From Saccharopolyspora phatthalungensis (GTDB lineage: Bacteria; Actinomycetota; Actinomycetes; Mycobacteriales; Pseudonocardiaceae), in contig NZ_JACHIW010000001.1 of the NCBI RefSeq assembly GCF_014203395.1, positions 4,695,501 to 4,759,500 on the forward strand: a DNA stretch of 64,000 nucleotides, given 5' to 3'. Below the pieces are notes generated by a model. The model saw nothing but the letters and a program-made list of their open reading frames with translations, was not told where the DNA came from and made no database searches. How positions within the stretch are numbered: position 1 is the stretch's first letter; every line of letters starts with the position of its first letter. A program made the translations under genes and the position numbers. Below are positions 35,061 through 43,481 of the stretch, piece after piece.

Positions 35061-36683
35061 GTGCTTGGCGTCCTGTTTCCGCATCTGGCGCAGTTACGGA
35101 TAGACGATGTGCATGCTGCGGGGCCGGTGGTGCGGATCGAGGCGAGCACGCTGGCCGGCCGTGTGGCGTGTCCTGGCTGCGGAACGCTGTCCGATCGGGT
35201 GCACAGCCGCTACGAACGGCGGTTGTCTGACACCGCGATCTCCGGCCGGGAGGCACTGATTCGGCTGCGAGTCCGTCGATTGTTCTGCGATAACCCCGAA
35301 TGCTCCAAGAAGACCTTCGCCGAAGCGGTGTCGGAGTTGGCGGCTCGCTACGCCCGGCGCACCACAGCGCTGGAGCGGGTGTTGTGTGCGGTCGCGCTGG
35401 CGTTGGGTGGTCGCGCCGGGGCCCGGTTGACCCAGCGCCTGGCCGCCGCGGTCAGCCGGATGACGTTGCTGCGTATGGTTCGTGCCCTGCCCGACCCCGA
35501 ATACGCGACTCCTCGGGTGCTGGGCGTGGACGACTTCGCTCTGCGCAGGGGCCACCGCTACGGCACGATCCTGATCGATGTCGAGTCCAGCCGCCCGGTC
35601 GACGTGCTCACCGACCGCACCGCCGAGACACTGACCGCGTGGTTACATGCCCATCCTGGTGTGGAGATCGTCTGCCGGGACCGGGCCGGCGCCTACGCCG
35701 AGGGCGCCCGCGAAGGCGCACCTGATGCGCTGCAGGTGGCCGACAGGTGGCACGTGTGGAACAACCTTGCCGGCGCGGTGGAGCGCACCGTCGCCCGACA
35801 CCAGGAATGCCTGAGTGCAGCGGTGGACACGGTCACCGAGTCCGGCCCCGATCCTGACGCTGATCACCAGCACGGCCAAGACGATCAGGTCACGGCGCCG
35901 GTGCAGCCTGCCCAGCCCGAGGACAGAACGGATCGGATCGCGACCCGAACTCGGGAGCGCTACACCGCCATCCATGCCTTGCTGGCCGAAGGCGTGGGCA
36001 TCAGAGCAATCTCTGCCCGGCTTGGCCTGGCACGCGGGACCGTGCGCCGATTCACCCGCGCCGAAACGGTAGGGGAACTGCTGACCCGTAACGGCACCGG
36101 ACGACGACCGAGCCTGTTGGAGGAATTCAAGCCCTACCTGCACCAACGCTGGGGCGACGGGTGCACCAATGCCGCTGCCCTGTTCGCTGAGATCAAGGCA
36201 CGCGGCTACCGCGGTGGCCAGAAGATCGTGCGCGAGTACCTGCGCCCGTTCCGCGCCGCAGGCCGCACTCCCGAACCGCCCCCAAAGCCGCCTTCAGTGC
36301 GGCGGGTCGTGGGTTGGATCATGAGCGATCCGTCCAACATGGACGAAGAAGACCAACGCCGGCTCGACGCCATTCTCGCCACCAGCTCACAACTCGCCGC
36401 GCTTGCTGGTCATGTCCGTGCCTTCGCCACCATGATGTGCGGCCTCCGCGGCCACGAACTGGAGGAATGGATGGCCGCCGTCGACGCCGACGACCAACCC
36501 GGCTTGCACTCCTTCGTCGTCGGCCTCCGACGCGACCAGGACGCCGTCACCGCCGGACTAACCCTGCCCTACAACAGCGGCCCGGTCGAAGGCCACGTCA
36601 ACCGCATAAAAATGATCAAAAGGCAGATGTTCGGCCGAGCCAAGGCCGACCTGCTCCGCAAGCGCATCCTGCTCAGCGACTGA
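35061..36683 (+). CDS. ISL3-family transposase
   Basis: 540 residues from GTG 35061. An N-terminal zinc-finger region (VACPGCGTLSDRVHSRYERR, FCDNPECSKKTFAE) is followed by the DDE domain: first Asp in VLGVDDFALRRGHRYGTILI, second in VADRWHVWNNL, and Glu in NSGPVEGHVNRIKMIKRQMF. A helix-turn-helix insertion lies around GIRAISARLGLARGTVRRFT. Full length with intact residues, so probably active. Confidence 0.9.
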   Translation: MLGVLFPHLAQLRIDDVHAAGPVVRIEASTLAGRVACPGCGTLSDRVHSRYERRLSDTAISGREALIRLRVRRLFCDNPECSKKTFAEAVSELAARYARRTTALERVLCAVALALGGRAGARLTQRLAAAVSRMTLLRMVRALPDPEYATPRVLGVDDFALRRGHRYGTILIDVESSRPVDVLTDRTAETLTAWLHAHPGVEIVCRDRAGAYAEGAREGAPDALQVADRWHVWNNLAGAVERTVARHQECLSAAVDTVTESGPDPDADHQHGQDDQVTAPVQPAQPEDRTDRIATRTRERYTAIHALLAEGVGIRAISARLGLARGTVRRFTRAETVGELLTRNGTGRRPSLLEEFKPYLHQRWGDGCTNAAALFAEIKARGYRGGQKIVREYLRPFRAAGRTPEPPPKPPSVRRVVGWIMSDPSNMDEEDQRRLDAILATSSQLAALAGHVRAFATMMCGLRGHELEEWMAAVDADDQPGLHSFVVGLRRDQDAVTAGLTLPYNSGPVEGHVNRIKMIKRQMFGRAKADLLRKRILLSD

Positions 36684-36697
36684 GCCCCAGGCCAGAT

Positions 36698-36719
36698 TCA
36701 CGGAAAGTGGGACAGATCC
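36698..36719 (-). repeat. right terminal inverted repeat of the ISL3 element
   Basis: Reverse complement of 34977-34998, 22 of 22 bases. Confidence 0.85.
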
Positions 36720-37147
36720 AGTTTTCACCCGCCGCCGACAGTGCTCACTCCTGCGGTCACCGGAGCCGCAGTGCTGCGGGGCGGTTGCGGATCCAATTTG
36801 GTCTCGATGCGCCCGTGCGTGAGGAAGACCTTTCCGAAATCACCAGTGGGGCGCATGAGCAACCCGAGGTTCCGGACCGGCAGCTCCGTGCACCAGCAAC
36901 CTCATTGGCGGCGATCCTGGCACCCCGGCTGCTGGGCCTCGGTGGTTCCGCGGCCTCGCCACCGGATTCAGCGGTGCTGCCAGCCAGTTGCGCGACGGTG
37001 CCGCTACACAGCCGAAGTACTGAACGATGTTCGGGCACAGAAGTCACGCTGCCGATACGCACCTGGACTAGTGCCAGGATCGGTCTGGGCCTGCTGTCGA
37101 CCCGACTTCCCTCTGGTGCCGGGCGTTTTTCGGCCGATTAAGCAGGT

Positions 37148-37274
37148 AACTCAGCTCTGCGCCGACCTTCTGCGCAAGATCTACTCCGGCCACGTCGGCG
37201 ACTACATCGCCTGGTTGCTGTTCGGGGCCGCCACGCTGGCCGCGCTCCTTGCGAAACCGTGCTGGCTCAGGTGA
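37148..37274 (+). pseudogene. possible C-terminal remnant of a NuoL/HyfB-like membrane subunit
   Basis: The last 40 codons of this frame, LLRKIYSGHVGDYIAWLLFG then AATLAALLA, resemble the C-terminus of proton-translocating subunits of the NuoL/HyfB type, which often end with an SG(H/R)xGDYxAWL motif and a last membrane span. Preceding codons do not fit. Region 36720-37557 otherwise holds nothing I can name. Confidence 0.3.
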
Positions 37275-37557
37275 GTTGAATCCGATCGGCCTTCCTTCAT
37301 CGCCACCAGCACGAAACCAGTCCTGCCGCCTAGAACAGCTCGGATCACTGCGCGAAACCTGTGCAGCTGGTCCTGCCGTCAGGTTTCAGGGACGCGCTAC
37401 CGTTTGTCGCTTACGCGGCTTGGCTGTGTTGTCTGTTGCCCTGATGGCAATCATCGGTCTGGACCTGCCACTGTTTCGAGCGGCAATCGAGTGGTGTCGC
37501 CATCCAGAAGGACAAGCTCGCGGCGCGGTGTGGTTACCTCCTTGTTTTCACGGATGC

Positions 37558-38625
37558 TCAGGGGCGTTGGCCGACCCCCGTGCGGAGCTCGTGCAGACGT
37601 CCTCCAGGGATGTGGGGTTGTAGTGGTGGGCTATTTCCTCCAGCAGCTTCGTGCAAGCCGTGGAGGAAATCGTTAACGGCGTCCGTGGAGCTGCGCTGCG
37701 GGGTCCACCCCAGTTCGCCGCGGATTCGTGAGGTGTCCATGATGGGAAGCCGGAGCAAGGTGTCGAACAGGCCGGGCGAAGCGGGAACGAGGTGCAGGTT
37801 CCAAGCCGCGGAAAGGGCTGTTCGGGCCAATCGCGGGGGGATGCCCACCGTTTGCTTGCCGAAGAGGTCGCCGAGCACCTTGGAATCAATGAGAGGGTCA
37901 GCGGCGATGTTGAAAGCCCCGGTGCTGCTGGATTGCGTAGCCAGCCGGTATGCCTCCCCGGCATCCTTGCTGTGCACTGCCTGAAACCGTAGGCCTTCAG
38001 GTGTGGGCAGCGCTGGTAGCAGGTCGGGTCTGACGAGCCGGTTCATCAGCAAGGGGCCCATGAAGAGACGACGTTGCTGAGAGGCCGACTCCGGCTTGAA
38101 GCAGAATGCGGTTCGCATTCGGAGTAACCGGATGTTGGGATGTTGTCCTTCGAAGGAATCGAGGTAGCGTTCCAGATAGGCTTTTTCCCGGCTATACGCG
38201 GCAGTCGGCCACCCGTGCGTCGGCCATTTCTCGTCGATCGGCTGTGTCTTCGGCCCTGGACTGTAGGCGGCGACCGAGGATGCGTACACGAGGCTCGGAA
38301 CGCCGGCGGCGGCGACCGCTTCGAACACCCGGATGCTGCCGAGCACATTGTTGCGCCAGGTCGTGGTCGGGTCGTGAGTGGGTTGGAACAACCATGCGAG
38401 GTGGATGACGACATCTGCGGAGGCAAAGCGCGCCGCCAGATCGTCTTCGGTAATGTCGGTGCGTTCCCACCGGACCTTCGTACTGGTGACGGGAGGCTCG
38501 CGGCGGGAAAGGGAAATGATCGTGGCGATGGCCGGGTCGGTGTCGAGCGCATCGACCACACTGGTTCCGATGTTCCCGGTCGCCCCGACGACGGCAACGC
38601 GCTGAGGTTTTTGGGATGCTTCCAT
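37558..38625 (-). CDS. NAD(P)-dependent epimerase/dehydratase (extended SDR)
   Basis: 355 residues. The Rossmann motif VAVVGATGNIGTSVVDAL gives the GxxGxxG nucleotide site; DVVIHLAW, SLVYASSVAAYSPG (Ser) and AYSREKAYLER (YxxxK) complete the extended-SDR active site. Such enzymes act on nucleotide sugars or related carbonyls; the substrate is not evident. ATG 38625 has AAGGAGC nine bases upstream. The C-terminal 30 residues (SPPLQPHIPGGRLHELR) are low in predicted structure. Confidence 0.85.
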   Translation of the reverse strand: MEASQKPQRVAVVGATGNIGTSVVDALDTDPAIATIISLSRREPPVTSTKVRWERTDITEDDLAARFASADVVIHLAWLFQPTHDPTTTWRNNVLGSIRVFEAVAAAGVPSLVYASSVAAYSPGPKTQPIDEKWPTHGWPTAAYSREKAYLERYLDSFEGQHPNIRLLRMRTAFCFKPESASQQRRLFMGPLLMNRLVRPDLLPALPTPEGLRFQAVHSKDAGEAYRLATQSSSTGAFNIAADPLIDSKVLGDLFGKQTVGIPPRLARTALSAAWNLHLVPASPGLFDTLLRLPIMDTSRIRGELGWTPQRSSTDAVNDFLHGLHEAAGGNSPPLQPHIPGGRLHELRTGVGQRP

Positions 38626-38944
38626 CACAAGCTCCTTCGGTCGGCACCAGACTGTTTCCCAGCCGGATTCCCGGGCACTCCCAAGGCAAACACAGCACCA
38701 GCCGAGGGCGGGGTCTCTGCGGCAAAGCCCCTGGCACTCGGTTCGTTGGCACGGCGCGAGCATGCTTAGGAGCCAGAAGATAAACCGAATGCGTTACGTC
38801 TGCCGACGCAGGGAGTTCACTGTTGATCGTGCACTGGCTCGCGTCGATGCCGATGAGGTGGCCGCTTGATTCAGTTGTCGCGCATGGCATTGAAGACCGT
38901 TGGGGAAGGCGATGGCTGTGGCGTCGGAACTTCAGCTTCGTGGG

Positions 38945-39814
38945 TCACCGGTGCTGTTGGTGTCCGGGCGCATCCGGGTCGAGCAGGGGCGATTGAGAGA
39001 GCATGATCGTTGCGGCGATGAGGAACGCCGTACCGAGGAGAACGCCGATCAGGAACAGTCCGCCCCGGCCGTATTCGCCGAACACCGCAAGTCCCCATGC
39101 TACTGACACCAGGGGGTTGACCAGAGTGAACCCCGGCTGGGAGGCGAAGAGGTTGCCTGCGTGCAGCGCGTTTTGGAGAAGGAAGAACGACACAGGACCC
39201 AGGACTGCGATGCCGTAGGTCTGCCAGGTCGTGAGCAGGCTGCCGCCGTGGCTCAGTTCCGCGCCGACGCCTGCGATCAGGGCGGAGTTCAATCCGAACG
39301 CCGTGCCCGTGGCGATGCCGAGCAGTGCGGCCCGGTGTTCACGTCGGCCGCGGTAGCCCAGCACGACCAGTACCGCGATCGGGGCGATGGTCACTGCGAT
39401 GCCCAGTGCCCACGCCGTGGTAGATACCCGGGGGTCACCGCCTTCCGGGCTCAGGCAGGCCACGAAGGTGGCGAGGCCTACCGAGGCCATTGCGATGGCC
39501 AGCCAGTCCCGGCTCTGGATTCGCAGCCGGAACACCCAGGATGCCAGCAGGAGCGTGAAGGGAAGCTCGGCGATCAACAGTGGTTGTACGAGCGCGATCC
39601 GGGATACCGAGATCGACACGCCGTGCAGTACGAATCCGGCGGTCATGGTGGCGATGCCCAGTGTCCAGCTGGGATGACGTGCCAAGTCGAGGAGCATCGT
39701 GGGGGAGAACGCCGACAACTGAGGTAGTTTCTTGGCGGCGTGGCGTTGCAGCACGGATGCCGTTGCGTTCAACAAGGCCGCAACGAGCATCAACACGACG
39801 CCGAGCACAATCAC
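38945..39814 (-). CDS. DMT-superfamily (EamA/NIPA-like) transporter
   Basis: 289 residues with nine to ten predicted membrane spans, starting MIVLGVVLMLVAALLNATAS, then SVLQRHAAKK, as in actinomycete DMT permeases of the NIPA-like branch. Substrate unknown; metabolites or Mg2+ are suggested by relatives. A truncated, frameshifted copy of its 5' end lies at 41211-41404. Confidence 0.82.
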   Translation of the reverse strand: MIVLGVVLMLVAALLNATASVLQRHAAKKLPQLSAFSPTMLLDLARHPSWTLGIATMTAGFVLHGVSISVSRIALVQPLLIAELPFTLLLASWVFRLRIQSRDWLAIAMASVGLATFVACLSPEGGDPRVSTTAWALGIAVTIAPIAVLVVLGYRGRREHRAALLGIATGTAFGLNSALIAGVGAELSHGGSLLTTWQTYGIAVLGPVSFFLLQNALHAGNLFASQPGFTLVNPLVSVAWGLAVFGEYGRGGLFLIGVLLGTAFLIAATIMLSQSPLLDPDAPGHQQHR

Positions 39815-40190
39815 GGCTACCCGAACGCCCTCCGCTTCATTGCGGTCCGTTGTTTCGTGGTGTCGTGGGGAATCTTCGAGGCGAACGTTGTACTGCGGAT
39901 GTCGGCCAGAGTCGCGGAAAGTACTGATGTTTCTGGGACATCAGAGCACAAGGGAGTCCGATGCGTCCGAAGTGGCGACAAGTCCGGCCTCGTGCTTCCG
40001 TGCCGCCTCGACTGAACACAGCACGCCCGAACAGCGCGTAGAAAGCCGCGCTGCCATTGCACGCCGCCGAGCTCGCCCGCGTCGAGCGCACGGCGCTGCC
40101 CTTCGCACCCGCCGCACGGCCACTCGACCCGGATTCACGGTTGCTGGGGGCCGCCAGGCATCGGTGGAATGGTTCTCCTCGCCCACCCCA
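39815..40190. other. intergenic region between divergent genes
   Basis: About 375 bases between the DMT transporter start and the promoter of the plasmid-stabilisation gene. Open frames here are short and unlike known proteins. Confidence 0.3.
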
Positions 40191-40192
40191 GT

Positions 40193-40216
40193 GTTGTTTC
40201 GCTTAGGAGCGGGTAA
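40193..40216 (+). promoter_or_regulatory. sigma-B/F-like promoter of the plasmid-stabilisation gene
   Basis: GTT (40193-40195), 15 bases, GGGTAA (40211-40216), 33 bp before the start codon. Matches the GTT-N15-17-GGGTA pattern seen before other stress genes in this window. Confidence 0.5.
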
Positions 40217-40249
40217 GCAATTGGGCGAGTCAACCAGCGGGGAGGAACG

Positions 40250-40585
40250 ATGCCCCAGCAAGCATGGAACAAGAAGCAAGAGCGACAGTACGAACACATC
40301 AAGAAGCAGACCAAGGAACGCGGTTCGAGTGAGGAGCGCGCCGAGGAGATCGCCGCGCGTACCGTCAACAAGGACCGCGCACAGAAGGGGCAGGCGCGAC
40401 AGCAGAGCAAGACCTCGACGCAGGACATCCCGCCGCAGCGCCGTGGCGGAATCCGCTCGGGCAACCGGTACGGGCCGGGCGGTCGTACCAAGGAGCAACT
40501 CTACGAAGACGCACGGCGTCAGAACATCAAGGGACGCTCCAAGATGAGCAAGGAGCAGCTGGAGCAAGCTCTTTCACGAAGCTGA
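40250..40585 (+). CDS. plasmid-stabilisation-like protein with Rho-N/SAP-type tail
   Basis: 111 residues, basic and mostly disordered: MPQQAWNKKQERQYEHIKKQ, then ERAEEIAARTVNKDRAQKGQ and the conserved end YGPGGRTKEQLYEDARRQNI, GRSKMSKEQLEQAL. The tail forms the small helix-extended-helix fold of Rho N-terminal/SAP domains, which bind nucleic acid. Common in actinomycete stress clusters; function unproven. GGGGAGG precedes ATG 40250. A decayed copy is at 60725-60890 and the same tail ends the ChaB protein at 54614. Confidence 0.8.
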   Translation: MPQQAWNKKQERQYEHIKKQTKERGSSEERAEEIAARTVNKDRAQKGQARQQSKTSTQDIPPQRRGGIRSGNRYGPGGRTKEQLYEDARRQNIKGRSKMSKEQLEQALSRS

Positions 40586-40657
40586 GACTCGTGTTCGTAT
40601 CCGGCACTTGCCGCTCGGGGTGCGGAAACGCATTTCGCTGCGAGCAGCCTCGCGGAT

Positions 40658-40999
40658 GTGATCGACCTGATCCTGGACAAGGGACTGGTCATCGATGCCT
40701 TCGTTCGAGTGTCACTTGTGGGAATCCAGGTGGCGACGATCGATGCGCGCGTCGTCGCGGCCGGTGTGGACACCTACCTGCGGTTCGCCGAAGCAACCAA
40801 CAGGCTGGATTTGGAGCTAAAGGGCGGCAAGGACATCGCACAGCTGACGGAGGGCACCTCACAAAGCGGCGACGACACGAGCAAAAGGATGACCGACGCT
40901 AAGCCTCGCACCGCCGACGACGGGGAGAAGCGAGAGAAACAAGCCGCTCACCGTCGTGAACCGCGTGGGGAATCGGATAGTCGCAGGCGTGAGCGATGA
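40658..40999 (+). CDS. gvpJ: gas vesicle structural-type protein GvpJ
   Basis: 113 residues opening [52 protein letters not shown]: the GvpA/GvpJ core. The expected preceding residues SSLADV are encoded just upstream in frame, but no start codon exists between the stop at 40583 and GTG 40658. The native start has thus probably been lost and initiation falls inside the first helix. The C-terminal 45 residues are charged and disordered. No other gvp gene is present. Confidence 0.72.
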   Translation: MIDLILDKGLVIDAFVRVSLVGIQVATIDARVVAAGVDTYLRFAEATNRLDLELKGGKDIAQLTEGTSQSGDDTSKRMTDAKPRTADDGEKREKQAAHRREPRGESDSRRRER

Positions 41000-41210
41000 C
41001 CACATGCGGCTAGAGACCTACGACGTCCAATCCGAGCAGGCCCGGTGACCTCACCGTAGCGGTAGCCCGCAAGCTACTCAACCTCGTCTACTACAGGCTG
41101 CGGGGTGGGCAATCCGCGCCCTCGCCTCAGCCCAGCAGGACGTGACCGGAGGCGTGATCGTGTGTTTGTCTGCCGAAGATCGTGTTCTCGGCGCCGCACG
41201 CCGCCCATCC

Positions 41211-41404
41211 TCATTCATCCTGTGTGGACAGGGCTCGTGACGTGCCATGTCGAGGTGCATCGAGGAAGAGAGCGTTGATGACAGCCGAGTTTTTCTTGGC
41301 GGCATGGCGTTGCAGCACTGAGGCGGTCGGGTCTCAAGAACGGCCCCTACGAGCATCAACATGACGCCGAGCACAATCAAGGCTACTCGTCCCCTGTCCT
41401 TCAT
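41211..41404 (-). pseudogene. truncated copy of the DMT transporter gene
   Basis: Starts MKDRGRVALIVLGVMLMLVG like the gene at 38945-39814 and, after a frame change, continues SVLQRHAAKKNSAVINALFL, ending in a stop after STQDE. DNA similarity to 39731-39800 is obvious by eye. A 5' fragment with one indel; no function expected. Confidence 0.75.
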
Positions 41405-41540
41405 CGCGGGTGTCGCTTCCGATGTTCTGCTGCCGGTCTGTTCACATCAAAGTCGCCGGGGATCCAGAACACCCCCAAGCCGGATAGGACGATCATCACG
41501 GCCGGGGTGTGCCTACGGGTGGCCGTGATGTCGGGGGTGT

Positions 41541-42773
41541 TCATTCGATGCGGCTGATGGTAAGCAGCGCGACGTCGTCGGTTGGGGGTTCGGCGCCGAC
41601 CATTTCGTTCATGACGGTGGTGCATACGGTGGTGGCTGGTGCGGGCGTGATGGCTTTGCAGAGTCGGCGTAGGCCGTCGTCGATCGAGGTGTTGCGGTGT
41701 TCGACGAGGCCGTCGGTGTAGAAGCAGACGACTCCGTCTGGGGGGAGTTCCAGTGTGCTGGTGCGGCGGGTGCGGCGGGTGACGCCGAGGCCGATTGGTG
41801 GGTCGACTGGTACTGGGGCGAGTCGGCCGTGTTGGCTGGGGCCGGCCAGTGCGGGCGCGAGGTGCCCGGCTAGCGAGACCTGGAGCTGGCAGGTCGCTGG
41901 TTGGTACACCGCGTAGCCGACGGTGGCCATCGCGTTCGGTTCGAAGTGGGTCGCTTTGCGGTCGAGTTTGCGGAGGACTTGGGCGGGGTTCTCGTTGTCC
42001 AGGGCGTAGGCGCGCAGGGCGCTGCGCAGTCGGCCCATGATGACGGCTGCCGGTAGGCCGTTGCCGACCACGTCTCCGATGACGATGCCGATGCGGCCGG
42101 ATGGGAGTGCGAAGACGTCGTACCAGTCGCCGCCGATGCTCGGGGCGGCGCCTGGGACGTAGCGTGCGTCGAGGGTGAGGCCCGTTACGGCGGGCAGGCG
42201 GGTGGGCATCAGGCTGTGTTGGAGGACCCTGGCGGCGGTGCGTTCGGTGCGGGAGGTGCTGGCTCGGGTGGCCAGTGCGATGCGGTCGGCGACGAGTTGA
42301 AGCAGGTGGATGTCGGGTTCGCTGAAGCGGCGGTGTTGGTAGGCGCCGATGTAGAGCACGCCGACGGTCTCGCCGCCGGTGAGCATCGGGGCACCGAGTA
42401 GTGAGCGGATGCCGTGTTCGCGGAGCACGGGTCTGATCAGGGTCGGGTCTTGGGCGCTGTCCAGGATCGGTGGGCGGCGCCGGGCGGCGATCGTGCTGGC
42501 GAATGCGCTGTCGACCGGGATGCGGACGCCTTGGAGGACTTCGTCTTCGATGCCTACTGCGGCGGAGGCGATCAGTACCTTGCTGGTGGGTTCGTAGAGC
42601 ATCACTGCGGCGGTGTCGACCTCTAGTACGTCCCGGACGCGGTGCAGCAGTTCACGCAGCAGGTCGTCGGGCTCGAGGTGCGCGAGCGCGCTGTCGGTGA
42701 CAAGCTCGATGCGTCGTAGCCGCGTCTGTGTGTCGTCGGACGATTTGGCCGAAGCCCGCATGCGCAACAGCAT
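41541..42773 (-). CDS. GAF-domain PP2C (RsbU/SpoIIE-type) serine phosphatase
   Basis: 410 residues. A GAF domain at about 25-190 (LLRELLHRVRDVLEVDTAAV, IRSLLGAPMLTGGETVGVLY) precedes a PP2C/SpoIIE domain: ALLQ-like VLQHSLMPTRLPAV, GDWYDVFALPSGRIGIVIGD with metal-binding Asp, GLPAAVIMGRLRSALRAYA, and TDGLVEHR, PPTDDVALL. These phosphatases dephosphorylate STAS antagonists to release stress sigma factors. The start ATG 42773 is 58 bp from a divergent STAS gene. No kinase or sigma gene is next to it. Confidence 0.88.
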   Translation of the reverse strand: MLLRMRASAKSSDDTQTRLRRIELVTDSALAHLEPDDLLRELLHRVRDVLEVDTAAVMLYEPTSKVLIASAAVGIEDEVLQGVRIPVDSAFASTIAARRRPPILDSAQDPTLIRPVLREHGIRSLLGAPMLTGGETVGVLYIGAYQHRRFSEPDIHLLQLVADRIALATRASTSRTERTAARVLQHSLMPTRLPAVTGLTLDARYVPGAAPSIGGDWYDVFALPSGRIGIVIGDVVGNGLPAAVIMGRLRSALRAYALDNENPAQVLRKLDRKATHFEPNAMATVGYAVYQPATCQLQVSLAGHLAPALAGPSQHGRLAPVPVDPPIGLGVTRRTRRTSTLELPPDGVVCFYTDGLVEHRNTSIDDGLRRLCKAITPAPATTVCTTVMNEMVGAEPPTDDVALLTISRIE

Positions 42774-42831
42774 AGTCCGCTGGGTGTCGGGCGGCGTTGC
42801 TCTTGGTTGCGTGGGAGACCACCATGGGGGC

Positions 42832-43188
42832 ATGCCCACGTTTGCAGATTCCAGCGACCCGGCCGCCCCGTTGAGACTGAAGACCCGGTGGTTCGACCGG
42901 GTGCTGCTGGTCGAGGTCGCGGGGGAGGTCGAGTTGCTCAACGCGCCGCGGGTCGAGTCCGAGCTCATGGCGGCGCTCGACGAACGTCCTGCGGTGCTGG
43001 TCCTGGACATCATGTTCGCTGAACCTGTCCAGCGGTCGGCGCAATCGGAACGGATTGGACGATCATCGTCGACGGGAGCTTCTGGACCGGGCCCTGATCT
43101 GGAACCAGCGGCGCCTACTTCAAGCCTTGCGCACATTTCTACAATGGACACCGTCCACACCAAGGCATCGCGAACACTCGCCCGCTAA
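42832..43188 (+). pseudogene. truncated STAS anti-sigma factor antagonist
   Basis: Starts MPTFADSSDPAAPLRLKTRW, then FDRVLLVEVAGEVELLNAPR and ALDERPAVLVLDIMF, the first two-thirds of an RsbV-like STAS domain. The phosphorylatable Ser/Thr loop and last helix are replaced by an unrelated disordered sequence (EPVQRSAQSERIGRSSSTGA), so it is probably broken. Divergent from the phosphatase gene, with which it would have acted. Confidence 0.6.
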
Positions 43189-43481
43189 AACCGTTGCCCA
43201 CGCCGAGCCAATTCGCCTGGCGGGCGCGTGAAGCGACCGCTGGCCGCTCGTACGGCAACCGAGTCCGTGGATCAAGACTCAAACCGCGCTCCCAACTTGA
43301 TGTCCTCCCCAATGTGCAAACTCGCCGTCCGCCACGCATTTCGGATCACGCAAGAGTGTTACCCCCCAAGGCACTAGTAGGACTTTGTTAGGTGGTCATG
43401 GTGGTTGCTGGTGGCAGGTGGGGCATCGGCCTGTCCAGGTGGCCAGCAGGACCTGGAGGGCGTGGAGGATCTTGTAGAGAG

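Larger units (their letters stand above)
34977..36719 (+). mobile_element. intact ISL3-family insertion sequence
   Basis: 1743 bp bounded by a perfect 22-bp inverted repeat, GGATCTGTCCCACTTTCC... at 34977-34998 and its reverse complement at 36698-36719. It carries one transposase gene (35061-36683). The flanks (TGAATTTT and AGTTTTCA) do not form the 8-bp direct repeat ISL3 elements usually make. A decayed relative is at 3995-4230. Confidence 0.85.

Noticed and set aside
34081..35256. 391-codon minus-strand frame left of and inside the ISL3 element
   Set aside because: It crosses the ISL3 terminal repeat into the transposase gene antisense strand and shows no domain; a real gene would not span the element end this way.
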